A DNA stretch of 64,000 bases, taken from NCBI GenBank assembly GCA_017480195.1, contig JAFVBE010000038.1, forward strand, positions 62,001 to 126,000. Reading direction: 5' to 3'. Below, one piece after another: positions 1 to 7,540 of the stretch; positions within the stretch are counted from its first letter, which is position 1, and every line of letters starts with the position of its first letter. A program made the position numbers and the translations under genes. Below the pieces are notes generated by a model. The model searched no databases, was not told where the DNA came from, and saw only the letters and a program-made list of their open reading frames with translations. This DNA is from Lachnospiraceae bacterium. Lineage in GTDB: Bacteria; Bacillota; Clostridia; Lachnospirales; Lachnospiraceae.

Positions 1-978
1 CATATCAGGCCTACCAAGCTCACATAAATTTGTGACATAGTGGATATTAACTACATCTGTCTGCTCGAGCACATTAAAATCCGTAAAGTTAGATATATGC
101 GGAAGCTTTATAACAGCTATATCTATTATTCCAATGTCCTTGTTTTTATCATGATTTTCACTTATACTCTTCGCATTTTTATCTACATAATTCTCTATTC
201 TCTCTACAATGTTTTTTTGTTCTTTGTCACTTTTTTCTAATCTGTTATTTTTTTCAAATCTCTCTGTCAGACTGTCTTCGTCCTCAAGGTTAAGCCTCAT
301 ATATGGCACTACTCCGACTACATCTACATTACTCCTTTTCTCAAGCATAGTAATGCCGGAATCAAGTATACTCTTATCCCCTCTGAATTTATTGATAACC
401 AGTCCCTTCACCCTGCCTCTCTCATCATCCTCAAGCAGCATAAGCGTTCCAAGAAGCTGAGCAAATACCCCTCCCCTATCTATATCTCCAACCAGGATAA
501 CCGGAGCATCAACAAGCTTAGCCATACCCATATTTACTATATCATTATCTTTAAGATTTATTTCTGCCGGGCTTCCTGCTCCTTCGATAACTATAATGTC
601 ATACTCCTTATTAAGCTTCTCATATGCCTTCATAATCTCAGGAACTAATTTCTTCTTATACTCAAAATACTCTCTGGCTTTCATATTACCGATAACTTTA
701 CCATTTACAATTACCTGTGAGCCAACATCACTTGTCGGCTTAAGAAGTATAGGATTCATAGCAACATCAGGCTCTATGCCTGCTGCCTCTGCCTGCATTA
801 CCTGTGCACGCCCCATCTCAAGACCGTCAGCAGTAATATATGAATTAAGAGCCATATTCTGCGACTTAAACGGACATACCTTGTATCCATCCTGTTTAAA
901 TATCCTGCAAAGTCCTGCCACTATTAAGCTTTTTCCAACACTTGACATAGTGCCCTGAACCATAATTACCTTCGACAT
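1..978 (-). CDS. cobQ: Cobyric acid synthase CobQ/CbiP (N-terminal part, cut by left window edge)
   Basis: Glutamine-dependent amidation of adenosyl-cobyrinic acid a,c-diamide to cobyric acid, late in cobalamin synthesis, in the cytoplasm. About 326 residues are visible. The protein opens [17 protein letters not shown], the P-loop-like dethiobiotin-synthetase fold of the family. It continues with the CobQ segments QMEAEAAG-like [34 protein letters not shown] and [15 protein letters not shown]. The visible end reads [20 protein letters not shown], the linker before the class I glutamine amidotransferase domain, which must lie beyond base 1. The start has a GGAAGG-rich ribosome site and lies 3 bp after the ABC ATPase gene, so it is probably the fifth gene of the cobalamin-riboswitch operon. 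Family assignment is firm; completeness cannot be judged. Confidence 0.93.
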   Translation of the reverse strand, partial: MSKVIMVQGTMSSVGKSLIVAGLCRIFKQDGYKVCPFKSQNMALNSYITADGLEMGRAQVMQAEAAGIEPDVAMNPILLKPTSDVGSQVIVNGKVIGNMKAREYFEYKKKLVPEIMKAYEKLNKEYDIIVIEGAGSPAEINLKDNDIVNMGMAKLVDAPVILVGDIDRGGVFAQLLGTLMLLEDDERGRVKGLVINKFRGDKSILDSGITMLEKRSNVDVVGVVPYMRLNLEDEDSLTERFEKNNRLEKSDKEQKNIVERIENYVDKNAKSISENHDKNKDIGIIDIAVIKLPHISNFTDFNVLEQTDVVNIHYVTNLCELGRPDM

Positions 979-981
979 ACC

Positions 982-1764
982 CTATCCTTCCTTAAAAACA
1001 TCAAAAAACCTCGTACCCGAAAAATACACCTCAAACTCCTCATCATCTATATCAAAAATCTCCTTAATTATAGCTTTCTTGAAAACCTCCTCAGGTTTTC
1101 CAAAATAAGATATAACATTGCCCTTTACACAGAGTATTTTATCAGATATCTTCTTAGCAAGATCAATCTCATGCAGCGACATAATGACAGTTATATTCTC
1201 CTCTTTAGCCATTGTACGAAGTATGTTAAGCAGCTGAACCTTATACTTTATATCAAGAAATGAAGTCGGCTCATCCAATACAATAATCTCCGTTTTTTGA
1301 CATATAGCTCTGGCAAGAAGAACACGCTGCTTCTGTCCATCACTTATTTTTTCAAAGTCTTTGTCAATAAGAGAATCCACATCAACCTTCTTCATTGACT
1401 CAATTACTATCTGCCTATCTTCATCACTTAAGATTCCCATTCTTCCCGTATATGGATATCTGCCAAGTGCCACAACATCATAACAGGTCATATATTCAGT
1501 CTGTATCCTCTCCGTAAGGACAACTGACAGCTTTTCCGCCAGATTTTTATACGATATATTCTTAAGCTCCTCTTCATCTATATAGACTGCTCCGGCAATC
1601 GTAGCGAGCTGCTTAGTTATGCTTTTTAATATGGTTGACTTGCCTGAACCATTGGGTCCTATTAATGTAAGTATCTCACCCTTACCTACAGAAAATCCTA
1701 TATCTTTTATTAAAGATACATCTCCATACCCGACTGTTAATCCCTCAGTATGAATATGATACAT
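982..1764 (-). CDS. FecE/FepC-type ABC transporter ATP-binding protein
   Basis: Cytoplasmic ATPase of an iron/tetrapyrrole/cobalamin-class (FecCD) importer. Walker A is GPNGSGKST at about residues 28-36 from the chosen start. A FecE-type signature SDGQKQRVLLARAI and Walker B IIVLDEPTSFLD are visible, and the H-loop is SLHEIDLA. The start at 1764 (MYHIHTEGLTVGYG) is preferred over an upstream Met because GGAGGTGG stands 8 nt before it. It sits between the permease gene and cobQ. The carbonyl end is slightly long with no obvious extra domain. The substrate cannot be read from the ATPase; the cobalamin riboswitch upstream suggests corrinoid, cobalt or another tetrapyrrole. Confidence 0.92.
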   Translation of the reverse strand: MYHIHTEGLTVGYGDVSLIKDIGFSVGKGEILTLIGPNGSGKSTILKSITKQLATIAGAVYIDEEELKNISYKNLAEKLSVVLTERIQTEYMTCYDVVALGRYPYTGRMGILSDEDRQIVIESMKKVDVDSLIDKDFEKISDGQKQRVLLARAICQKTEIIVLDEPTSFLDIKYKVQLLNILRTMAKEENITVIMSLHEIDLAKKISDKILCVKGNVISYFGKPEEVFKKAIIKEIFDIDDEEFEVYFSGTRFFDVFKEG

Positions 1765-1824
1765 AACATCAACCACCTCCGAATCATAAAACAAACTCAC
1801 TATATACAAAAATAAATATTATAC

Positions 1825-2880
1825 CTACTGCTTATTTCTCTTTCTGCTAAGAAGCATAGCTATAACTATCGGTGCTCCAAATATCGCTGTCACCGTACTT
1901 ATATTAAGCTCCGTCGGTGCAAACATCGTCCTTGCAATAAGGTCACAGAACATACAAAAAATTCCTCCGCCTATAAAACATGCAGGAATCACAATAATCG
2001 GCTTCGTCGTTCCAAGACCTCGTTTTACCAGATGCGGAACTGCTATTCCGACGAAGGATATCGGTCCTGCAAATGCAGTAACACATGCTGACAGTATACT
2101 CGACAGAAGTATAAGCACAACACGAAATGTTCGTATATTTACGCCCATGCTCTTCGCATAGGCTTCTCCAAGCTGATAAGCGCTTATAGGTTTTGACAGC
2201 AGAAATATAATTACAGATGTAACTATAACTAAGACAAATGCTATATGAAAATTTCTCCAGTTAGAAGCAGAAAAGCTTCCGAGTGACCAGCCCCTTAAGT
2301 TGACTATATCTGCATCACTTGCAAAAGTAACTATAAAATCAGTAATTGCCGAGCATATGTAATTAATCATAATTCCGCCTATGAGCAATACTGACATAGA
2401 TTTGATATATTTTGAAAGTAAAAGAATAAATCCTATGGAAATCATAGCTCCGATAAATGAAGCAAGTATAAGAATAATAGACGACACACTTCCGAACCTG
2501 TCAAGAAATACAATAAGCGTAAGTGCGACAACCATCTTTGCACCTGAGGATATACCAAGTATATAAGGTCCGGCAATAGGATTATTAAAAAATATTTGTA
2601 GAAGAAGTCCCGACAGAGACAAAGCTCCGCCCAAAAGCGCAGCCATACAAATCCTCGGAAGACGGATATGCCATATAATATTATAATATCCCTTATCTCC
2701 CTGCTTCAAAAAAATAATCTTAAAAATCTCAGGCACCGAAATATTCACCGAACCAATATTAATATTTAAAACCGTAATAACCGCAAACAAAACAAACATG
2801 AAAAAAAAGAACAAGGTATACCTTATCTTACATTTTGAATTATAACTATTATTCAAATAACTCTTTTCTTTCATAAACAA
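1825..2880 (-). CDS. FecCD-family ABC transporter permease
   Basis: Integral membrane subunit of about 351 residues, the usual size for BtuC/FhuB/FecCD permeases. After a charged start there is a first transmembrane helix (YTLFFFFMFVLFAVITVL). Family landmarks follow: RLPRICMAALLGGALSLSGL, the GISSGAKMVVAL region, GGIMINYICSAITDFIVTFA and GPISFVGIAVPHLVKRGLG, the coupling-helix motif that docks on the ATPase. The start is ambiguous. A TTG at 2880 is better spaced from GGAA than the ATG at 2874; the difference is two residues. It pairs with the lipoprotein upstream and the ATPase downstream. The repertoire BtuC versus siderophore permease cannot be separated by eye. Confidence 0.93.
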   Translation of the reverse strand: MFMKEKSYLNNSYNSKCKIRYTLFFFFMFVLFAVITVLNINIGSVNISVPEIFKIIFLKQGDKGYYNIIWHIRLPRICMAALLGGALSLSGLLLQIFFNNPIAGPYILGISSGAKMVVALTLIVFLDRFGSVSSIILILASFIGAMISIGFILLLSKYIKSMSVLLIGGIMINYICSAITDFIVTFASDADIVNLRGWSLGSFSASNWRNFHIAFVLVIVTSVIIFLLSKPISAYQLGEAYAKSMGVNIRTFRVVLILLSSILSACVTAFAGPISFVGIAVPHLVKRGLGTTKPIIVIPACFIGGGIFCMFCDLIARTMFAPTELNISTVTAIFGAPIVIAMLLSRKRNKQ

Positions 2881-2926
2881 ATATTTCCTTTTTATGTGAT
2901 TATATACCTTATCAATACTTATAGCA

Positions 2927-2946
2927 AATTGAGTGTGCTCAATTTC
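2927..2946. other. Perfect 8-bp inverted repeat between binding-protein and permease genes
   Basis: AAATTGAG-TGTG-CTCAATTT lies in the 74-bp gap between the solute-binding lipoprotein gene and the permease gene on the minus strand. No T-run follows in either direction, so it is not a normal terminator. A stem-loop at this position is often found to stabilise the mRNA of the binding protein so that it is made in excess over the membrane subunits. That role here is inference. Confidence 0.5.
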
Positions 2947-2954
2947 TCAAAGAA

Positions 2955-4187
2955 CTAATGTATCCTATACATAAAATCAAGCTTTTCTGCATTTTCATCG
3001 GTAAAAACCGTATGAAAATCATTGATAATACTTCCGATTACATCCGTTGCCTGAAACATATTCTTCTCAGTACACCATACATTATCATTTTGAACAGCTT
3101 TAAAATCCGTAAACAAGGCATTTTTCTCTATAAGCTCGTCCACACTGTGGAGCGGATTATCAATAGTAGAATTATAAATCAGATAATCTACATCTTTGGC
3201 AGTATTATAGAACTCCTCCATAGTTACATTTGTACTTGAGGAGGCTGATGCCTCATCACTTCCCAAATCATCAAATATATAATCGCCACCTGCTATCTCT
3301 ATCATCTTAGGTATATAGTCTTCTGACTTTCTTACTATCACAGAACCCGACTCGCTGACATAAAAATATGCGACAGTCTTACCCGTGCTTTCATAGTCAG
3401 AAAGCTCAGTGACATATTTTTTCTGCTCCTCGAAAAAGCTTAAAGCCTCATCCTGTCTGTCTGTAAGCTCCGCATATACCTTAATCCATTCAGTCCTTGC
3501 AAGCGGATGATCCTCGTAGCTTGAGCAGTCGATAAATACAGTAATACCAAGCTCCTCAAGCTTCTCCTGAATCTCCGGCGTATGAAGTATCATGGTATTC
3601 TCTATCGCAAGCAAACATTCCTCATCAAGCAAAAGCTCATAGTCAGGCTCAGAATATTTACCGGCAAATAAAATCTCTTCGTCCTCCATAGCCTGTCTTA
3701 CATTATCAACATACCATGCATCAGCTTCAAGGGAGGTCATTCCTATGGTATCAAGTGCATTCATTGAATCAAATAATGCCATTGATGCCGATGACGCAAG
3801 ATAGATATTATTCAGGGGTTTTCTGATTATAAAATAATCATCTGTATTTTCAGGTATATCTGCATTTTCAGGTATAACCAGATAACTCCTTCCATCACCT
3901 ACACAGATTAAAGAATAACCGCCCTCATATCTGTAAATATCAAAATATACTGCATAGTCCAAAGGAAGCTTCTCAATACAGGTCAAACCGTCTATCACAG
4001 GGGCACCTGAAATAATTTCATTTCCTAATGTATCTTCTATGACTTCAGCATCACCTGATGAATTATCATTCCGTTCCTCATTTATCTCCTTACCGCAGGC
4101 AGATAAAACTGTCAGCAACAAAACAAACATATATGTATATATTAATTTTAACAATCTCTTATTATTTTGAATACTCATTTTCTTCAT
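2955..4187 (-). CDS. Periplasmic-binding-protein-like lipoprotein of the FecBCD-type importer
   Basis: Surface-anchored substrate-binding protein of the adjacent FecCD/FecE importer. A signal peptide ends in the lipobox LSAC at about residue 30. It is followed by an acidic linker and a two-lobed binding-protein fold with family-like pieces (IYLASSASMALFDSMNALD, then a long helix region near EWIKVYAELTDRQDEALSFF, and a C-terminal lobe with YLIYNST). The start at 4187 (MKKMSIQ) gives a 7-bp gap after the upstream gene; Met at 4178 is also possible. The ligand is unknown, although the riboswitch-controlled operon with CbiK and CobQ favours a corrinoid or related tetrapyrrole or metal chelate. 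Confidence 0.85.
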   Translation of the reverse strand: MKKMSIQNNKRLLKLIYTYMFVLLLTVLSACGKEINEERNDNSSGDAEVIEDTLGNEIISGAPVIDGLTCIEKLPLDYAVYFDIYRYEGGYSLICVGDGRSYLVIPENADIPENTDDYFIIRKPLNNIYLASSASMALFDSMNALDTIGMTSLEADAWYVDNVRQAMEDEEILFAGKYSEPDYELLLDEECLLAIENTMILHTPEIQEKLEELGITVFIDCSSYEDHPLARTEWIKVYAELTDRQDEALSFFEEQKKYVTELSDYESTGKTVAYFYVSESGSVIVRKSEDYIPKMIEIAGGDYIFDDLGSDEASASSSTNVTMEEFYNTAKDVDYLIYNSTIDNPLHSVDELIEKNALFTDFKAVQNDNVWCTEKNMFQATDVIGSIINDFHTVFTDENAEKLDFMYRIH

Positions 4188-4194
4188 TTTGCTA

Positions 4195-5175
4195 TTATTC
4201 TTCAATATTCTTAATTGACGAGGAATCAAAATTAAGGGTATATTCTATCTCATGCGGCTCACTCATAGCTGTTGTATCTGCTATAACCTTTATATTTCTA
4301 TCAAACACTGTTACAGGAATTTCGAATACAGAATTACCCTCGGTATTAATCGGAAGATACTTCTCATCATTTACAAGCATATAGTCATAGTTAGAGCTGC
4401 TCCATACAATAGTTGCTGTCACATCTCCATTTTCTATGAGTAAATTTGTCGGCGAATCAACACTCGCCTTGCCTGAACCACCTGCAAGACTTACCTCTAC
4501 CGAATATGTTCCATCTTCTAATTCAAGTGATGATACAGTTGTAAATACCCCTTCCTTAAATGCTTCTACCGGAAGTGAATCAACTCTAAAAAGAATTGTT
4601 CTGTCATACCATTTTTCCTTATTCTTGCTGTATGCCGCACAAGGAATTCCCTCGTCTAAAGCATCAACAGGGAACTCAAAGCTATGATTGCCTTCTTCAT
4701 TCTCTATAAATTCTATATAGTCAGCCTCATCTGCGCCTGCAGCCTCAATGCCTGTTCCCGGATACAGATAGAGATAACTTGTCCCACTCATATTCATCAA
4801 GGCAGTCATCTCGCCATCCTCTACAGTAAGCTCACAGCTTACAATCTTGAACATAGATGAGCTTGAAGATACAGTAACCTCGTACACACCATCATTAATC
4901 TGGTCTGCATATATAGGCACCATACCCTCCTCAACAACCTCATCTATAGTAGTCATCTCAGAAGCATCTGCAACCTTATCTGACACATCATCCGACTCAT
5001 CCTCAGAAGAATCTCCTAATACATCCACACTTGCTGCATCACCTATCGTCGCTTCCTCCGTTACCTCAGTTTCACTAACAGTTGTTGCATCATTCTCCTT
5101 ATTCGAAGAACATCCTGTCAATCCAAAAATCAAAACAGATGAAACAATTATAATATTACTAAATATCTTTTTCAT
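4195..5175 (-). CDS. Lipoprotein with two NEAT-like beta-sandwich repeats
   Basis: Exported lipoprotein of 326 residues: signal peptide with lipobox LTGC near residue 22, then an acidic Ser/Thr/Glu-rich spacer to about residue 95. Two repeats of about 110 residues follow. They begin NDGVYEVTVSSSSSMFKIV and EDGTYSVEVSLAGGSGKAS, and each is followed by a strand of the form LTVEDGEM/LLIENGDV and a Tyr-containing strand (YLYLYPG, NYDYMLV). The DGxY...V start and the Tyr strand resemble NEAT and NEAT-like haem or metal-binding sandwiches of Firmicutes; that link is inference. It lies 13 bp from cbiK and 7 bp from the binding-protein gene, so it probably hands a ligand to the importer. Confidence 0.6.
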   Translation of the reverse strand: MKKIFSNIIIVSSVLIFGLTGCSSNKENDATTVSETEVTEEATIGDAASVDVLGDSSEDESDDVSDKVADASEMTTIDEVVEEGMVPIYADQINDGVYEVTVSSSSSMFKIVSCELTVEDGEMTALMNMSGTSYLYLYPGTGIEAAGADEADYIEFIENEEGNHSFEFPVDALDEGIPCAAYSKNKEKWYDRTILFRVDSLPVEAFKEGVFTTVSSLELEDGTYSVEVSLAGGSGKASVDSPTNLLIENGDVTATIVWSSSNYDYMLVNDEKYLPINTEGNSVFEIPVTVFDRNIKVIADTTAMSEPHEIEYTLNFDSSSIKNIEE

Positions 5176-5188
5176 AATGACATTCCTC

Positions 5189-6226
5189 TTAGTTAATCTT
5201 ATCTATTGCTTCTTGAGCATGTTTAATATAAAGATTCTGGATATCCTCAAACTCGCCAAGTCCCTTTAATATACACACAACCTCATAGCCTTCTGCTTCA
5301 AATGTTGACTTCCATGAATCCTCATCATCACCGGCCATATCGTTATTAGCATGGTCACCAGCAACAACCATAAGAGGCTCAAGAACAACTCTCTTATACT
5401 CGCCCTCTCCTACAGCAGCAATCAAATCATCAAGACTTGGAGTCGCCTCTACAGTACCAATAAAATAATTCTCATAGCCAAGCTCATCCATCACTTCCTG
5501 CATATGCGCATATACACCATTTGAATCTGCCTCAGTGCCATGTCCCATGAAGCATATAGCAGTCTCACCATCATCATATTCACTTGTTGCAGAAACTATA
5601 GCCTCCGCTACAGCCTTGAAATCTTCATCAGAAGTAAGAAGTGGCTCACCTATACTGATTGTATCAAAAGCATCTGAATACTCAGCGATTTCATTTACAA
5701 GGTCGTTATACTCATAACCACTCATAAGATGAGTAGGCTGAACAACGAGAGTCTTAACACCATTATCTACAGCTCTGTCAAGTGCTTCTCCTACATTATC
5801 AATATCCACATCATCACGGCTCTTAACATGATCTATGATAATCTGGCTTGTAAAGCCTCTACGTACACTATAATCAGGAAATGCTCCTGCAAGCGCTCCC
5901 TCTATAGCACCTATGGTAAGTCTGCGGCTATCATTAAAGCTTGTACCGAAGCTTACAACAAGAAGCTCTGACTCTCCTATATCATCCTGATTTAAAGGAT
6001 TATCAAGACTTGCATCACCTGTAGTGTAATCCTCCTCATCTTCCTCTTCTGCATCATCAGCAGAAGCTTCTTCTGTTATTTCTTCCGTAGTATCTTCCAC
6101 TGTATCTTCCTCCACTGTAGTTTCAGTCTCTGATGCGGTAGTATCATTATCCGAAGCATCATTACCGCAGCCTCCTGCAAATACCATACAGCCTGCGAGT
6201 GCAAGCGCCAAAAGTTTCTTTCTCAT
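5189..6226 (-). CDS. cbiK: Exported CbiK-family sirohydrochlorin cobaltochelatase
   Basis: CbiK-class chelatase that inserts cobalt into sirohydrochlorin in anaerobic B12 synthesis. The body starts ELLVVSFGTSFNDSRRLTIG, the family opening. Likely metal and catalytic sites are CFMGHGTEADSNGVYAH and VVAGDHANNDMAGDD, both His-containing. Unlike cytosolic CbiK it has an N-terminal signal with lipobox FAGGC and a 60-residue acidic spacer, so it should be anchored outside the membrane, as reported for the periplasmic CbiKp of Desulfovibrio. The start at 6226 (MRKKLLALALAG) has AGGAGG 8 nt upstream. It is the first gene after the cobalamin riboswitch and its terminator. Confidence 0.9.
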   Translation of the reverse strand: MRKKLLALALAGCMVFAGGCGNDASDNDTTASETETTVEEDTVEDTTEEITEEASADDAEEEDEEDYTTGDASLDNPLNQDDIGESELLVVSFGTSFNDSRRLTIGAIEGALAGAFPDYSVRRGFTSQIIIDHVKSRDDVDIDNVGEALDRAVDNGVKTLVVQPTHLMSGYEYNDLVNEIAEYSDAFDTISIGEPLLTSDEDFKAVAEAIVSATSEYDDGETAICFMGHGTEADSNGVYAHMQEVMDELGYENYFIGTVEATPSLDDLIAAVGEGEYKRVVLEPLMVVAGDHANNDMAGDDEDSWKSTFEAEGYEVVCILKGLGEFEDIQNLYIKHAQEAIDKIN

Positions 6227-6324
6227 AATTAATTGTCCTCCTGTATAATATAATATTAATTGGGATATGTACAGTCTTAAAACTCTGAACCAACAAAGCA
6301 AAAAAAGCATTAGAACACACAAAG

Positions 6325-6350
6325 AAAAAACCTTTTACAAAAGTAAAAGG
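6325..6350 (-). terminator. Riboswitch-controlled intrinsic terminator upstream of cbiK
   Basis: On the minus strand CCTTTTAC-TTTT-GTAAAAGG (8-bp stem) is followed directly by six T residues. It lies between the cobalamin aptamer and cbiK. This is the expected expression platform: bound coenzyme favours the terminator and stops cbiK operon transcription. Confidence 0.8.
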
Positions 6351-6430
6351 CATAACAAAAAAGAATACGTTAAATTATGTATTCATACGGTACGATTAAT
6401 GCCTCGTAATCCGGAAATTTAATTCCTGTA

Positions 6431-6666
6431 CCAAGTAATCGGCAGGTTTCCTGGCTTATGTATCATCATACAAGATATACCTTCCCAACAAAAGATTGTC
6501 AGTGGTTGTAATGAATATGCTATTTTAACATAATCTCACCTATATCCTATACTCCTCAAATACAGTGACGAGATCGTGCAGGATTCACACCTGCTTCCCT
6601 TTTAACGTCAAGACCGGAATATGCAGCAATTTTATAAAAGTAATTACAGTCTATCGGCACCGACTA
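6431..6666 (-). promoter_or_regulatory. Cobalamin (AdoCbl) riboswitch
   Basis: Read on the minus strand, the element opens with GTCGGTGCCGATAGACTG. It then carries AAAGGGAAGCAGGTGTGAAT followed by CCTGCACGATCTCGTCACTG, which matches the B12-box core including the GCCACTG-like segment. It closes with AGTCAGGAAACCTGCCGATT, the usual 3-prime end of the aptamer. The length of about 236 nt is normal. It sits upstream of a terminator and the cbiK-lipoprotein-ABC-cobQ genes, all of B12 or tetrapyrrole metabolism. Confidence 0.93.
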
Positions 6667-6720
6667 CCTATATATATAATTTTCATTCGCATAGTTTAGC
6701 ACAATTTACATTATAAATCA

Positions 6721-6760
6721 ATCTTTTTTTGCCCTCAGGAACTGGGGGAAGGGCAAAGAT
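6721..6760. repeat. GC-rich hairpin downstream of nitroreductase gene
   Basis: TTTGCCCT...AGGGCAAA arms enclose a G/C-rich loop containing CTGGGGGAA. There is an A/T flank on both sides but no clean U-tract after the stem on the minus strand. It resembles in style the G/C-rich elements at 7485-7531 and 38284-38311. It may end nitroreductase transcription, but the evidence is weak. Confidence 0.4.
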
Positions 6761-6790
6761 ACTTTGTTATGTATTTTCGCCTAAATATTT

Positions 6791-7450
6791 TTACTCAACC
6801 TTCCTTCCTGAAGCCACCTCAAAATGATACTTAACAATACCCAAGTCCACCTTATTGCAAGGTCCTCTGCCTGCTACGACAGCTACAGGATTTCCATCCT
6901 TAATTCCGAATTTGAACTTCTGCTGATTAACTGCAGTCGGTGCAAGAAGCGCTGCCTCCACTCCTTTTCTGAACCAGTCCGGCATATCTCCCTTTGAGGC
7001 TACAACCTCCTCGATACTTTTACTCTTTCTCTCTACTCCATCTGTCTCGCCATATCCAAAGGCTATTACCACACATAGTTTCTCTCCATCATCAAGCATC
7101 TTTCTTACCTTGCCTCTGCTGTAGGTAAGAGCAGCCCAGCATGAATTAAGTCCGAGTGTCTGCACATATAAAACTATCTTCTCACCATAATATCCACACT
7201 TCTCATCTACATCCTCATCCTTATCACCGGATAAAATTATAACATTGTTAGCATTCTTGAAACTGCCATAGTGAGCGATTCCCGAACCAAAGATTTCCGG
7301 TGTATCATAAGCCACTCTTATACCAATTCCGCTATCCTTTCTGCACTCCTCCACAAATGCATCAAGTTTTTGTCTTACATCCTCTGAAATCGGTTTATCC
7401 TTATAAACTCTTACTGAATGTCGTTTTTCAATCGCTTCCAAAATATCCAT
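6791..7450 (-). CDS. Nitroreductase-family flavoprotein (putative TM nitroreductase type)
   Basis: FMN-dependent oxidoreductase-like protein of 219 residues. It opens MDILEAIEKRHSVRVYKDKP, the nitroreductase signature with the FMN-contacting Arg-His-Ser-x-Arg. NNVIILSGDKDEDVDEKCGY, GLNSCWAALTYS and an LLAPTAVNQQKFKF segment follow. The last is the second FMN-contact segment in the subset annotated as putative TM nitroreductase. AAAGGAG lies 8 nt before the ATG. It stands alone between a hairpin on each side and does not clearly belong to the B12 operon. The physiological substrate is unknown. Confidence 0.85.
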   Translation of the reverse strand: MDILEAIEKRHSVRVYKDKPISEDVRQKLDAFVEECRKDSGIGIRVAYDTPEIFGSGIAHYGSFKNANNVIILSGDKDEDVDEKCGYYGEKIVLYVQTLGLNSCWAALTYSRGKVRKMLDDGEKLCVVIAFGYGETDGVERKSKSIEEVVASKGDMPDWFRKGVEAALLAPTAVNQQKFKFGIKDGNPVAVVAGRGPCNKVDLGIVKYHFEVASGRKVE

Positions 7451-7484
7451 GTCTGATTCTCCTTTTTTTATTTTGTTTTCCCAA

Positions 7485-7531
7485 GGGGACGGGGGTTAGT
7501 GGCGGGATGTTCGCCCCTAACCCCCGTCCCC
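7485..7531. repeat. Large GC-rich palindrome (20-bp arms)
   Basis: Left arm 7485-7504 and right arm 7512-7531 are complementary except at one position, around a 7-nt loop GGATGTT. The arm reads GGGGACGGGGGTTAGTGGCG. It is strikingly GC-rich in an AT-rich genome and lies between the stop of the large ABC gene and the start of the nitroreductase gene. A shared core GCCCCTxACCCCCGTCCC occurs again at 38285. It could act as a factor-independent transcription stop or as a REP-like dispersed element. Confidence 0.75.
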
Positions 7532-7540
7532 AAGGGCGAA

